The translations under genes and the position numbers were made by a program. From the NCBI GenBank assembly GCA_910589485.1, contig CAJUSW010000008.1, positions 62,001-126,000 of the forward strand: 64,000 nt of DNA, read 5' to 3'. This DNA is from an uncultured Duncaniella sp. (GTDB lineage: Bacteria > Bacteroidota > Bacteroidia > Bacteroidales > Muribaculaceae). Shown here piece by piece: positions 17,827-26,392 of the stretch; the stretch's first letter is position 1; each line of letters opens with the position of its first letter. The notes under the pieces are model-generated. The model ran no database searches. It had not been told where the DNA came from and worked only from the letters and a program-made list of their open reading frames with translations.

Positions 17827-19323
17827 TCAGAATAGCGACAGCTGGGCGGCGTTGTCGTTGGACGGACGGCGCGGAGGCTCGTGATAGCCGAAGTCCGGAT
17901 CTTCCTTGTGGCCCCCTCCGTTGTTGGAGAACCAGTCGGTATTGTCCAGCTCGTCATCGATCTTCACCTTCTTGGGGCGTCCGCGTCTCCTCGGCTGAGG
18001 TTTGGGCGGTTCGGCTGTACTGATGGCCTGATGGGGCGACACGGCCGATTCCTCGGCATGCGAGCCTTTCTTGCTCTCGTAAGTCCCGGCGGGCGACGCT
18101 GTCACCGATGGAGCCTTGCTGTTCTCGAGCTGGCGTTTCAGTTGCTTGATCTCGTTTCTCAGCTTCATCTCGCTGTTGGCCTGATTGTAGAGATTGTTCT
18201 CTATGGTGTGACGTAGCGAGGCATTCTCTTCGTTCAGACGCGATATCTGCTCGTCGAGATTGCGGGCTTTTTCCTGCCTCAGTGATTCCTTCAGTTCGCT
18301 TATGCGGTTTTCGAGACGCTCCTTCACCTGTTCGAAAGAGGCTACCCGGTCATTGATCTGGTCGAGTGCGAGTTGCTGCTGGGCGCAGGTGTCCTCGTAT
18401 TCGTGACGGGCGGCCGCGGCCTGGTTGCGCAGGTCGTTGATCATGTGGTCGCTCATCTGTATCTTCACCTCGAGCTGTTCTCTTATCGAAGCCTGTTCGG
18501 CCATCTCGTTCCGGTGTCCGGCTATGGTGGTGTCCCGCTCGGCTATGGATTTCTCCATCTCGGCGATCTTGGCCTCATGCTCGGCTATAGTGGATTCGCG
18601 CTCCGACAGGGCTTTTTCCTTGTCGGCCACCGATTGCTCAAGCTCTTTCACCCGGGCATTGGAGGTCTCGATAAGTGCGGCGTCGGCCGGATTGCGTTTC
18701 TCGGTGTAGAATTTCTCTTTCTCGGAATGATGCTTCGCCACCTGGGCTTCCAGGTCGTTGATGCGGTCGAGGAGGGCGCGTTTCTGCCTTTCAACGCTTA
18801 GATGCAGTTTCTTGTTCTCCTGGCGCAGTGCTTCGGTGGTTTTTACCTCCGATTCCAGGGCTGTGATGCGGCGTTGCATCCTCTCGGTCTCACCCGTGGG
18901 TTGAGGGGCGGATGTGGTGCGGTCCGACAGGGCACGTTGCATGCGGGTGCGCAGGTTTTCCGACAGCGAGTTCAGCAGATAAGCCCGCTGGGCTTCGGTG
19001 GACAGGCATTGTCTCACAAAGTCGGGTTGGGCCTGGTTGAATTGCTCAATCAGAGCGTCAAACAGGTCACCAGCCAGGTCGGCGTCGGCCTTTGTCTGGT
19101 CGTCGGCCGTATCATCGTCATTTTTGTGTTCGGGGAGGGCCGGCGTGGTTGCCGAGGCCGAGTGTGCGCCGGTTGTGTTCTGTACCGGAGCCACTGTGGG
19201 TGCAGGTGCGCTGACCCTGGGTTGGGCCGCGTAGGTAGGGAGGGCGGAATCATACTCTTCTTCCTCCTCATCGCAGTCGTTCCCTAATCCGAAAGCGCGT
19301 TTTACTCCGTTCCAGAATGACAT
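17827..19323 (-). CDS. Coiled-coil protein with AT-hook and C-terminal QLSLF motif
   Basis: A 498-residue protein of unknown function. The order is an acidic patch (DEEEEEYD near 18-25), a Pro/Ala-rich linker, a folded segment (about 80-130), a long coiled coil (about 150-400), an AT-hook-like basic motif PRRRGRPKK (444-452) and the exact C-terminus AAQLSLF. QL(S/D)LF is the consensus by which bacterial proteins bind the DNA polymerase sliding clamp, and a free C-terminus is a typical site. I infer a DNA-associated structural or repair protein. It is on the same strand as dipeptidyl peptidase IV but separated by 157 bases, so may be its own unit. A TAACTTTG box precedes it at 19361-19368. Confidence 0.85.
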   Translation of the reverse strand: MSFWNGVKRAFGLGNDCDEEEEEYDSALPTYAAQPRVSAPAPTVAPVQNTTGAHSASATTPALPEHKNDDDTADDQTKADADLAGDLFDALIEQFNQAQPDFVRQCLSTEAQRAYLLNSLSENLRTRMQRALSDRTTSAPQPTGETERMQRRITALESEVKTTEALRQENKKLHLSVERQKRALLDRINDLEAQVAKHHSEKEKFYTEKRNPADAALIETSNARVKELEQSVADKEKALSERESTIAEHEAKIAEMEKSIAERDTTIAGHRNEMAEQASIREQLEVKIQMSDHMINDLRNQAAAARHEYEDTCAQQQLALDQINDRVASFEQVKERLENRISELKESLRQEKARNLDEQISRLNEENASLRHTIENNLYNQANSEMKLRNEIKQLKRQLENSKAPSVTASPAGTYESKKGSHAEESAVSPHQAISTAEPPKPQPRRRGRPKKVKIDDELDNTDWFSNNGGGHKEDPDFGYHEPPRRPSNDNAAQLSLF

Positions 19324-19461
19324 GGCAATCTATTTAGTTAAGGTGTAGTTACTTCTTTTGCAAAGTTAAATTAAATTTTGGATAATAGCGAGCAATCGCC
19401 GAGGAAATTACGTGTTGTAACGTCTATGTAACATGGTCCGGCGGGGATGGAGATAAACAAG

Positions 19462-19490
19462 CAGGACGGAAACCAGCGGTTCCCGTCCTG
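19462..19490 (-). terminator. Terminator of the downstream TlpA-like copy
   Basis: On the - strand a 13-bp stem (CAGGACGGGAACC with GGTTTCCGTCCTG, one G-U pair, 3-base loop) lies about 55 bases after the stop of the TlpA-like gene, followed by a T-containing tail. Confidence 0.7.
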
Positions 19491-19546
19491 TAGTAGTGTG
19501 ATATATGTGAGGCCAATATTTTGGCCTTACTGTACTGAGGCTGATA

Positions 19547-20584
19547 TTATTTCTTCATGGCTGCGTCCACGTCGGCACACAGTGCATCACCCTGCTTGTC
19601 GCGGCTGAGGATGGTACCGTCGGGACCGAAGAGGATTATACAGGGAATACCCTGGAAACCATATACGTCCGAGGGGATCTGCTGTGCGTTGATCACGTTG
19701 GTCCAGGGCATATCGTGCGACTTGATGGCCTGAAGAGTGTTCTCTGGCTCATCCCACACGGCGATGCTCACCACTTCGAGGCCGTCCTTGTTGTATTTGT
19801 CATAGAGGCTCTTGATCACGGGGATCTGACGCTTGCAGGGGCCACACCAGCTTGCCCAGAAGTCAACGAGTACATATTTGCCCTTGCCCACAACGTCCGA
19901 CAGACGGAAGGTTGAGTCGTTGTATGTCACCTCGAAGTCCTTGAACATCTTGCCAACCGAAGTCTCCTCCTCGAGATTGAATGCCTTGCGCATTTTCTCG
20001 AGCTTGGCATTTCCGGCGAGATAGGGATACTTGGCTGTCAGGGAGTCGATCTGGGCGAGGTTGTCGGGGCGCTCGTAGCGAAGGATGGCGTCAACGCCAA
20101 TGGCGTTCTCCTTGTTGGCTTCGAAATATGCGTTGTCGATTGAGTCCAACTTGGCTTTGAATTCCTCGTAACGCTCTTTGCTCAGTGAGTCGGAGAGTTC
20201 GCTGAAAGCCTTGTTGCTGGTGATCTTCTCCTCCCAGTAGTCCGACACGCGCTTGTTCAACTCTCCACCGGTGGCCATGCCGTCGTTCACGAATATCGAG
20301 TCGGCCTCGAGATAGAAACTTGCCACACCCTTGTCCTCGACCTTGAGGAGCACATTTGCGGTACCCTGATAGCCGGCGATCATTGGGGCGTTGAATATTG
20401 CCACAGAGTCCTTCACTACGGCACTGTCGATATTCATGTCGGCGTTTATGTCGTAGAGATAGGCGGTCTTTCCTTCACAGTCAGGACCCACATTGGCCTT
20501 TACGTAATAGTTGTTCTCTTTCTGTCCGCCGGCGCATGCGGTGAGCAGCATCAGTCCGGCTCCGATAATCGGAAGAGTTCTCAT
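19547..20584 (-). CDS. DUF4369/TlpA-like thioredoxin lipoprotein, copy A of tandem pair
   Basis: A 345-residue lipoprotein (lipobox LLTAC, Cys17). The N-terminal half is a DUF4369-like domain, then a TlpA/ResA thioredoxin domain with FWASWCGPCK (active site 246-251) and the cis-proline loop FQGIPC. I start it at 20584, where the signal peptide aligns with that of its neighbour. It is a paralogue of the next upstream gene: the last ~170 residues differ at only about eight positions, whereas residues ~70-165 differ heavily. Both copies keep their own promoter. A periplasmic reductase or cytochrome/thiol maintenance role is inferred from the family. Confidence 0.92.
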   Translation of the reverse strand: MRTLPIIGAGLMLLTACAGGQKENNYYVKANVGPDCEGKTAYLYDINADMNIDSAVVKDSVAIFNAPMIAGYQGTANVLLKVEDKGVASFYLEADSIFVNDGMATGGELNKRVSDYWEEKITSNKAFSELSDSLSKERYEEFKAKLDSIDNAYFEANKENAIGVDAILRYERPDNLAQIDSLTAKYPYLAGNAKLEKMRKAFNLEEETSVGKMFKDFEVTYNDSTFRLSDVVGKGKYVLVDFWASWCGPCKRQIPVIKSLYDKYNKDGLEVVSIAVWDEPENTLQAIKSHDMPWTNVINAQQIPSDVYGFQGIPCIILFGPDGTILSRDKQGDALCADVDAAMKK

Positions 20585-20644
20585 GAGAATGGATGATTGA
20601 TATTGGATTATGATTGGATTATGATTGGATAATAAATTTGCCGA

Positions 20645-20675
20645 CAAATGTATCTATTATTTCCCAATCGGCAAA
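20645..20675 (-). promoter_or_regulatory. Promoter of TlpA-like copy A
   Basis: On the - strand TTTG (20672-20675), 19 bases, then TACATTTG (20645-20652): a full match to the Bacteroidetes consensus. The same arrangement precedes copy B. The leader of copy A also carries an 11-bp repeat (ATGATTGGATT on +) in more copies than copy B. Confidence 0.8.
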
Positions 20676-20816
20676 AGATAATGCCGGAATTTTGTGGATT
20701 CCGGCATTGATGGGTTCGTAGGGTGTTCAACCTTTGTTTTTAAACACCCTCTTGGTGTGTACTCAGGGAATTATGGTTCCCGGAGAGTACAAGGGGATTA
20801 TTTTGCAGGCGGTGGA

Positions 20817-21854
20817 TTATTTCTTCATGGCTGCGTCCACGTCGGCACACAGTTCATCGCCCTGCTTGTCGCGGCTGATGATGGTGCCGTCGGGGCCGAA
20901 GAGGATTATGCAGGGGATACCCTGGAAGCCGTAGACATCCGAGGGGATCTGCTGTGCGTTGATCACGTTGGTCCAGGGCATGTCGTGCGACTTGAGGGCA
21001 CGGAGAGTGCTCTCGGGCTCATCCCACACGGCGATGCTCACCACTTCGAGACCGTCCTTGTTGTATTTGTCATAGAGACCCTTGATCACGGGGATCTGAC
21101 GCTTGCAGGGGCCGCACCAGCTTGCCCAGAAGTCAACGAGCACGTATTTGCCCTTGCCCACTACGTCCGAGAGGCGGAATGTGGAATCATTGTAGGTCAC
21201 TTCAAAGTCCTTGAACATTTTGCCTACTGAGGTCTCCTCCTCGAGATTGAATGCCTTGCGCATTTTCTCGAGCTGTGCATTACCGGCGATATAGGGGTAT
21301 TTGGCGGTCAGGGAGTCGATCTGGGCAAGATTGTCGGGGCGCTCGTTGCGCAGTATCTCCTCCACGCCTATGGCGTTCTCTTTGTTCACCTCGAAGAAAG
21401 CCTTGTCGAGCGAATCGGATTTGGCCTGATAGTATTCGGCACGTTCTTTCTGGAGGGAGTCGGGAAGCGCACGGAACTCTTTTCCCATGCCTATGCGTTC
21501 CTCCCAGTAGGCCGAGAGGCGGTTGTTCAGCTCTCCGCCTTTGGCCATGCCTTTGTTTATGAGTATTGAATCGGCCTCGAGATAGAATCGGGCTACGCCT
21601 TGTCCGTCAAGCATGAGCATCACACTTGCGGTGCCCTGGTATCCAGTGGTCATGGGGGCGTTGAATATCGCAACGGAGTCACTCACGACGGCGCTGTCGA
21701 TGTTCATGTCGGTGTTGATGTCATAGAGATAGACAGTCTTTCCCTCACAGTCGGGCCCGAGGTTGGCTTTTACGTAATAGTTGTTCTCCTTCTGTCCGCC
21801 GGCACATGCTGTAAGCATCATCAGTCCGGCTCCGATAATCGGAAGTGTTCTCAT
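20817..21854 (-). CDS. DUF4369/TlpA-like thioredoxin lipoprotein, copy B of tandem pair
   Basis: A 345-residue lipoprotein with the same architecture as its neighbour: lipobox with Cys17, DUF4369-like N-terminal domain, and thioredoxin domain with FWASWCGPCK at 246-251. The 5' flank is also duplicated (about 75 bases including the promoter), so the unit of duplication was promoter plus gene. The divergence concentrated in the region before the thioredoxin domain suggests different partner or ligand specificity, or gene conversion that keeps the 3' halves alike. Confidence 0.92.
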   Translation of the reverse strand: MRTLPIIGAGLMMLTACAGGQKENNYYVKANLGPDCEGKTVYLYDINTDMNIDSAVVSDSVAIFNAPMTTGYQGTASVMLMLDGQGVARFYLEADSILINKGMAKGGELNNRLSAYWEERIGMGKEFRALPDSLQKERAEYYQAKSDSLDKAFFEVNKENAIGVEEILRNERPDNLAQIDSLTAKYPYIAGNAQLEKMRKAFNLEEETSVGKMFKDFEVTYNDSTFRLSDVVGKGKYVLVDFWASWCGPCKRQIPVIKGLYDKYNKDGLEVVSIAVWDEPESTLRALKSHDMPWTNVINAQQIPSDVYGFQGIPCIILFGPDGTIISRDKQGDELCADVDAAMKK

Positions 21855-21896
21855 GAGAATTTAAGTTGGAATTATGATTGGATAAGAATTTGTCAG

Positions 21897-21927
21897 CAAA
21901 TGTATCCAATATTTCCCAATTGACAAA
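21897..21927 (-). promoter_or_regulatory. Promoter of TlpA-like copy B
   Basis: On the - strand TTTG (21924-21927), 19 bases, then TACATTTG (21897-21904), identical in layout to the promoter of copy A. Confidence 0.8.
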
Positions 21928-22005
21928 AGATAATTCCGGAATTTTGCGGGAGAACTCCGGGTGCACGGAAAAAACAGCCAAAAGCTAAGAGTTGATATAG
22001 CCGGA

Positions 22006-22902
22006 TCATATGCCGATGTCGCCGGTGGTCACGGCTTTCTGTTGGAGTATTCTTGATCCCGGTGGCACTGATGATGTGAGCCAGATGTTGCCTCCGATTA
22101 TAGAGTCGTGTCCCACGGTGATGCGGCCGAGTATCGAGGAATTGGAGTAGATGGTCACATTGTCCTCGATAATCGGGTGGCGCGGCACATTCACGGGATG
22201 TCCGTTGCTGTCGAGCGAGAAGTTTTTGGCTCCGAGAGTGACTCCCTGATATAGAGTCACGTGGTTGCCTATGATACAGGTCTCGCCTATCACCACTCCG
22301 GTGCCGTGGTCGATGGCGAAGTATTCTCCGATCTCGGCTCCCGGATGGATGTCGATGCCGGTGACCGAGTGGGCGAGTTCGGTGAGGATGCGCGGTATGA
22401 TAGGGACGCCAAGATGCAGGAGTGAATGGGCCACCCTGTAGTTGACCATGGCCTGTATCACCGGGTAACATAATATCACCTCGCCGTAATTGTCAACAGC
22501 GGGATCGTTGTTGAACATCGCCTCGACATCGGTGTAGAGGGTGCGTTTTATGGTCGGGAGCGAGTTGATGAATCCGAGAGCCATCTCCCGGGCACTTAGT
22601 TGCGGCTCAGGGTAGCTGTTGCGGTTGAACTGCAGGGCATGATATATCTCCTTGTCGAGCAGGGTGTAGAGCTGTTCGATTTTCACTCCTATGAAGTAGC
22701 GTCGCAGGGTGGAGCTTTCGCGTTGCTTGTCAAAATAGTCGGGGAACATCACGGCCTTGATCAGAGAGATCACTTCCTTGAGTGTCTCAACCGACGGGAA
22801 TTGTCCCGATCCGCCCGGCAACATACGGTCCTCGTCGGGCAGACGGTCGGCCAGGATGCGGGTGTTGTGCAATAATGTTTCTTCGGGTGACTTTTTGTCC
22901 AT
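22006..22902 (-). CDS. cysE: Serine O-acetyltransferase
   Basis: A 298-residue enzyme making O-acetylserine from serine and acetyl-CoA, the first step of cysteine synthesis. An N-terminal helical domain is followed by a left-handed beta-helix of hexapeptide repeats (IHPGAEIGEYFAIDHGTG, then VVIGETCIIGNHVTLYQG), which includes the conserved Asp-His active-site loop. I start it at the ATG at 22902, giving MDKKSPEETLL; the longer frame lacks a sensible N-terminus. It lies downstream of the rnf terminator, so it is probably transcribed separately. Confidence 0.93.
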   Translation of the reverse strand: MDKKSPEETLLHNTRILADRLPDEDRMLPGGSGQFPSVETLKEVISLIKAVMFPDYFDKQRESSTLRRYFIGVKIEQLYTLLDKEIYHALQFNRNSYPEPQLSAREMALGFINSLPTIKRTLYTDVEAMFNNDPAVDNYGEVILCYPVIQAMVNYRVAHSLLHLGVPIIPRILTELAHSVTGIDIHPGAEIGEYFAIDHGTGVVIGETCIIGNHVTLYQGVTLGAKNFSLDSNGHPVNVPRHPIIEDNVTIYSNSSILGRITVGHDSIIGGNIWLTSSVPPGSRILQQKAVTTGDIGI

Positions 22903-22980
22903 GATGATCAGTGTGTGTTGTTCAGGTCGTAAAATTACAACTATTTGTTGTGAAACAATGATTAAATGTGGCAAAAAGTA

Positions 22981-23031
22981 ATATTTCGGACCGGAATGTC
23001 GTGAAATGTACAACATTCCGGCCCGAAATAT
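22981..23031 (-). terminator. Strong terminator directly after rnfC
   Basis: Arms 22981-22999 and 23013-23031 form a 19-bp stem; the only non-Watson-Crick position is G-U on the - strand, so it is built for - strand transcripts. It is followed on that strand by TTACTTTTTG. It ends the rseC-rnfB-rnfC unit about 60 bases after the rnfC stop. Confidence 0.85.
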
Positions 23032-23087
23032 GGGCTTATGGTCAAGTGGCGTTCTCCGCCGATGGCGGAGGCGTGGCCACGGGACTG

Positions 23088-24425
23088 TTACTTATTTGCC
23101 GCGGCGCGGGCGCGCATGGCGGCCATCACCTTGGCTTTGCCTACGCGGATGTAGTCGACGAGCGGGCGGGATGCGGGGCAGATGTAGCTGCATGATCCAC
23201 ACTCGATACAGTTGGCTATCTTCTCCTGCTCGGCCTCGTCCCACTGCTTGAGGCGTGAGAGTGTGCTGATGAGGAAGGGTTCGAGGCCCATGGGGCAAAC
23301 GTTCACGCAGGCGGCACACTTGATGCAAGGCTCGGCGGGACGGCGGTGGGCATAACGCTTGTCGAGCAGTATGCCCGAAGTACCCTTGATCATGGGGGTC
23401 TCGAGGGTCGATGCGGTGCGTCCCATCATGGGGCCACCGAGGATTATCTTCTCATATTCGGCATCGCCTACAAGGGTGGAGAGGATGGTGCCGAGGGGCA
23501 CGCGGAGGTTCTTGCCCTCATTGCCGTCGTGGATGGTGAGCACGCGGTCGAGGATAGGCTCATTGTGGTACACGGCGCGGTACACGGCATAGGCTGTGGC
23601 CACGTTCTGCACGATGGCTCCGGTGGCGATGGGGAGTGCACCCGAGGGGACTTCGCGTCCTATGGTTGCCTCGATGAGCTGTTTCTCACCGCCCTGGGGG
23701 TATTTCACCTGCATGGTCATCACCTCGAGTCCGGGCACTGAGGAGCAAGCCTCGGTAAGTGCGGCGATGGCCTCGGGCTTGTTGTTCTCAATGGCAATGA
23801 TACCGCGGTCCACTCCGGCGGCGCGCATGAGGAGCTGTACGCCCTTCACGATCTCGGCGGGGTTCTCGCGCATGAGCATGTCGTCACACGACAGGCAAGG
23901 CTCACACTCGGCGGCATTGATGATCACCACCTCGGGTTTGGATCCGGGAGGGGGTGAGAGTTTTACGTGGGAGGGGAATGTGGCTCCGCCCAGACCTACG
24001 ATGCCGGCGTCCTTGATGAGACCGATGATGGCTTTGCCGTCGAGGGCGGCTACCTCGGCCTCGGTGCGCTTGGGCGAGTTGTCGGCCATGGTGGCGGCGT
24101 CGGCCTCGCGGTCGGCCTCGTCGCTCTTGATGAATATTGCCTCAACGGGCATTCCCTGGGGTGTGCGGGCATTGTCGATCTTTACCACAGTTCCTGAGAT
24201 GGGGGTGTGGACGGGGACCGATACGAATCCGCCGGCCTCGGCCACCATGTCGCCGCGCTTCACGTGGTCACCTTTCTTGACCACCGGTTTGGCGGGTGCG
24301 CCGATATGCTGTGACACCGGGAGTACTACCTCGGTGGGGAGGGGCATGTTGACAATAGGCTTGCCGGCCGCTATCTTGTTCTCGGCGGGATGTACGCCAC
24401 CGATTTTGAATGTATGTAATTTCAT
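23088..24425 (-). CDS. rnfC: Electron transport complex subunit RnfC/RsxC
   Basis: A 445-residue peripheral subunit of the Rnf complex, which oxidises NADH or reduces ferredoxin at the membrane. The N-terminal RnfC domain (FKIGGVHPAENK) is followed by the FMN/NADH-binding region (GLGGATFPSHVKL, AAECEPCLSCD) and two ferredoxin motifs near the C-terminus (CIKCAACVNVCPMG and CIECGSCSYICPAS). Its ATG overlaps the rnfB stop (ATGA at 24422-24425). The usual next genes rnfD, G, E and A are absent: a terminator and cysE follow instead. Confidence 0.96.
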   Translation of the reverse strand: MKLHTFKIGGVHPAENKIAAGKPIVNMPLPTEVVLPVSQHIGAPAKPVVKKGDHVKRGDMVAEAGGFVSVPVHTPISGTVVKIDNARTPQGMPVEAIFIKSDEADREADAATMADNSPKRTEAEVAALDGKAIIGLIKDAGIVGLGGATFPSHVKLSPPPGSKPEVVIINAAECEPCLSCDDMLMRENPAEIVKGVQLLMRAAGVDRGIIAIENNKPEAIAALTEACSSVPGLEVMTMQVKYPQGGEKQLIEATIGREVPSGALPIATGAIVQNVATAYAVYRAVYHNEPILDRVLTIHDGNEGKNLRVPLGTILSTLVGDAEYEKIILGGPMMGRTASTLETPMIKGTSGILLDKRYAHRRPAEPCIKCAACVNVCPMGLEPFLISTLSRLKQWDEAEQEKIANCIECGSCSYICPASRPLVDYIRVGKAKVMAAMRARAAANK

Positions 24426-25258
24426 GATTCTACGGCTTTCTTTACGGGGAAATTCACTGCATGGATGGCGTGGGTGGGACACTCGTCAACGCATTTCTTG
24501 CAGAGTTTGCACTTCTCGAAGTCGATGTAGGCGAGGTTGTTGGCTACGGTGATGGCCTCGTGGGTACAAGCCTTGGCACACTTGCCGCAACCGATACATG
24601 CTACCTTACATTCCTTCATGGCCACTGCGCCTTTCTCCTTGTTGGAGCAAGCCACGTAGACACGCATACCGCGCGGGCCCTTGTAGCGGAGCTCGATGAT
24701 GGAGCGGGGACAAGCCTTCACGCAGGCGGCACAACCTACGCACTTGTCCTCGATGATTTCGGGCAAGCCGGTCTCGAGATTCATTTTCATTGCGCCGTAG
24801 GGGCAGGCCTCCACACAGTCGCCGCATCCGAGACAGCCGTTGGGGCAGGCTGATTCGCCGGTGCCGAGCGATGCGAGCACCGCGCATGAGGGCGCGCCTT
24901 CGAAGCGGGCGAGTGCGGGACGCAGGTCGCAGGTGCCGTTACACTTGAGCACGGCAATCTTCGGCTTGGTCACGGCGGGGGTGAGTCCTACGATCTCGCC
25001 GATCTTTTTCATTATTTCAGCTCCTGACGAGGGGCATGTGAGGCTTTCGAGTGAATCGGCTCCGACGCATGCCACAGCGAAATCGCGGCATCCGCTACGT
25101 CCGCAGCCTCCGCAGTTTGCGCCCGGGAGCAGAGCCTCTACCTGGTCGATGCGGGGATCCTCCTGCACATGAAACTTGCGGGCAACGACAAACAGTACAG
25201 CCGCTCCCACAATCCCGATTATGCCGAGGACGATGATAGATAGGATAATTACGTTCAT
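24422..25258 (-). CDS. rnfB: Electron transport complex subunit RnfB/RsxB
   Basis: A 278-residue iron-sulfur subunit. One N-terminal membrane helix (about 3-25), then the Fe-S domain with GANCGGCGRSGC, then ferredoxin-type clusters (CLGCGDCVEACP, CVGCAACVKACP, CIGCGKCAKACT, CKLCKKCVDECP), more than the E. coli protein has but typical of anaerobes. It passes electrons between ferredoxin and the membrane subunits. I start it at ATG 25258 so that the helix is at the N-terminus. The gene lies between rseC (68-base gap) and rnfC (4-base overlap). Confidence 0.96.
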   Translation of the reverse strand: MNVIILSIIVLGIIGIVGAAVLFVVARKFHVQEDPRIDQVEALLPGANCGGCGRSGCRDFAVACVGADSLESLTCPSSGAEIMKKIGEIVGLTPAVTKPKIAVLKCNGTCDLRPALARFEGAPSCAVLASLGTGESACPNGCLGCGDCVEACPYGAMKMNLETGLPEIIEDKCVGCAACVKACPRSIIELRYKGPRGMRVYVACSNKEKGAVAMKECKVACIGCGKCAKACTHEAITVANNLAYIDFEKCKLCKKCVDECPTHAIHAVNFPVKKAVES

Positions 25259-25326
25259 GGTATGTGATGAAAATATGTATTGATTGAGTATGGATGTTGC
25301 GATGGCTTGAATGTCGGAGAGAGGGG

Positions 25327-25752
25327 TCACAGACGCTTCACACTCCACGAAATCCTGCCGGCGAGCCTCCGTCGCATCAGGTAGAGTATCAGGTCATATA
25401 TGCCCAATACAACGAATCCGGCTACCAGTGACAGGGCACCGCTTGACGGCCATATGAGCCTTACGGCCAGAATGATTCCGACAAATAGCAATGTGGGCAG
25501 CAACAAGGCCCACCATGTGGCGCGCAGTGTGGACCCCGACGAGGCTATGATCTCCACGCGTTCGCCTACGCTGAAACGGGTGGCGTCGGGGAGGTCGATG
25601 GTGAGGGTGTCGTGGGATTTCGGATTGTCCTTATTGCACAGGGAGGCTACGGCGCATCCGTCGCAACTGCATGCTTCGTCGGTGCGGAGCGTGAGCGAGC
25701 CGTCGCTGACGCGGGTGATGATTCCTTGATGTGTGACGTAGTCTTTGTTCAT
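25327..25752 (-). CDS. rseC: RseC/MucC-family protein (SoxR-reducing system component)
   Basis: A 141-residue membrane protein. The N-terminal part has a cysteine cluster (CSCDGCAVASLC) typical of RseC, followed by a small beta region and two membrane helices (about 80-100 and 105-125). In Bacteroidales it is normally the first gene of the rnf operon, which fits here, and it is thought to assist the Rnf/Rsx complex or its redox signalling. Confidence 0.9.
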   Translation of the reverse strand: MNKDYVTHQGIITRVSDGSLTLRTDEACSCDGCAVASLCNKDNPKSHDTLTIDLPDATRFSVGERVEIIASSGSTLRATWWALLLPTLLFVGIILAVRLIWPSSGALSLVAGFVVLGIYDLILYLMRRRLAGRISWSVKRL

Positions 25753-25767
25753 GGTAAAATATCATTG

Positions 25768-25799
25768 CAAAGTTAACAAATTTCTGAAAACTTCGCAAA
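25768..25799 (-). promoter_or_regulatory. Promoter of the rseC-rnfB-rnfC operon
   Basis: On the - strand TTTG (25796-25799), 20 bases, then TAACTTTG (25768-25775): a full consensus match about 16 bases before the rseC start. Confidence 0.8.
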
Positions 25800-25838
25800 T
25801 TAATCTCACTTCGTTGGCCGTAACGGCGTTTTTTTTAG

Positions 25839-26360
25839 CTATCTGAAATGAGAGGGTCGGAGCACAAACGGCAGGGGGGCTTTCAGTACAAGATTACGGT
25901 CAGCCTCCACTTTGCGCCACGCCTTGAGGGCCTCCTCGGGGGTGGAGACGGTCTCGGTGATCACATAATACAGTGGCTCACGGGTGTGTACGATCATCGC
26001 GTCGGGGTAGCCGGCTCCCATGAGGCGCTCGCGCATCTGGCGTGCGTTGAACACCTGGCGGAACTGTCCCACCACTATGTTGTAGCGCTTGAGGTTGTCG
26101 CGGGTGGCACCGCCACCATCGGTGTATCCCACATACTCCGACTTGAGCGGCAGTGAGTCGCCCTCGACCACGAGGTGGGAGCGGATGGCACTGTTGCGGA
26201 TACGGCCGTAGATGGTGGAGTCAAGTCCGGTCGACTCCTGGCGTTGCTCCACGGCGGCCTGGTAGGCCTTGCGGTAGTTGTCCTCGGTGGTTTTGCACGA
26301 GGTCACTCCCATGGCCACCAGTACAGCCATGACTGCTATGAGAATAGGGAATCTTTTCAT
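25839..26360 (-). CDS. SPOR-domain lipoprotein
   Basis: A 173-residue lipoprotein (lipobox GVTSC, about Cys22, starting at ATG 26360). The C-terminal part (about 80-155) carries a SPOR-like fold: RYNIVVGQFRQVFNARQMRERL, then GYPDAMIVH and the closing strand YYVITETVST. SPOR domains bind denuded peptidoglycan, often at the division site. It starts 32 bases after the ilvA stop and is probably co-transcribed with it. Confidence 0.83.
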   Translation of the reverse strand: MKRFPILIAVMAVLVAMGVTSCKTTEDNYRKAYQAAVEQRQESTGLDSTIYGRIRNSAIRSHLVVEGDSLPLKSEYVGYTDGGGATRDNLKRYNIVVGQFRQVFNARQMRERLMGAGYPDAMIVHTREPLYYVITETVSTPEEALKAWRKVEADRNLVLKAPLPFVLRPSHFR

Positions 26361-26392
26361 CGGAAAATGTGTGGGATTGTTAAGCCACGCCA

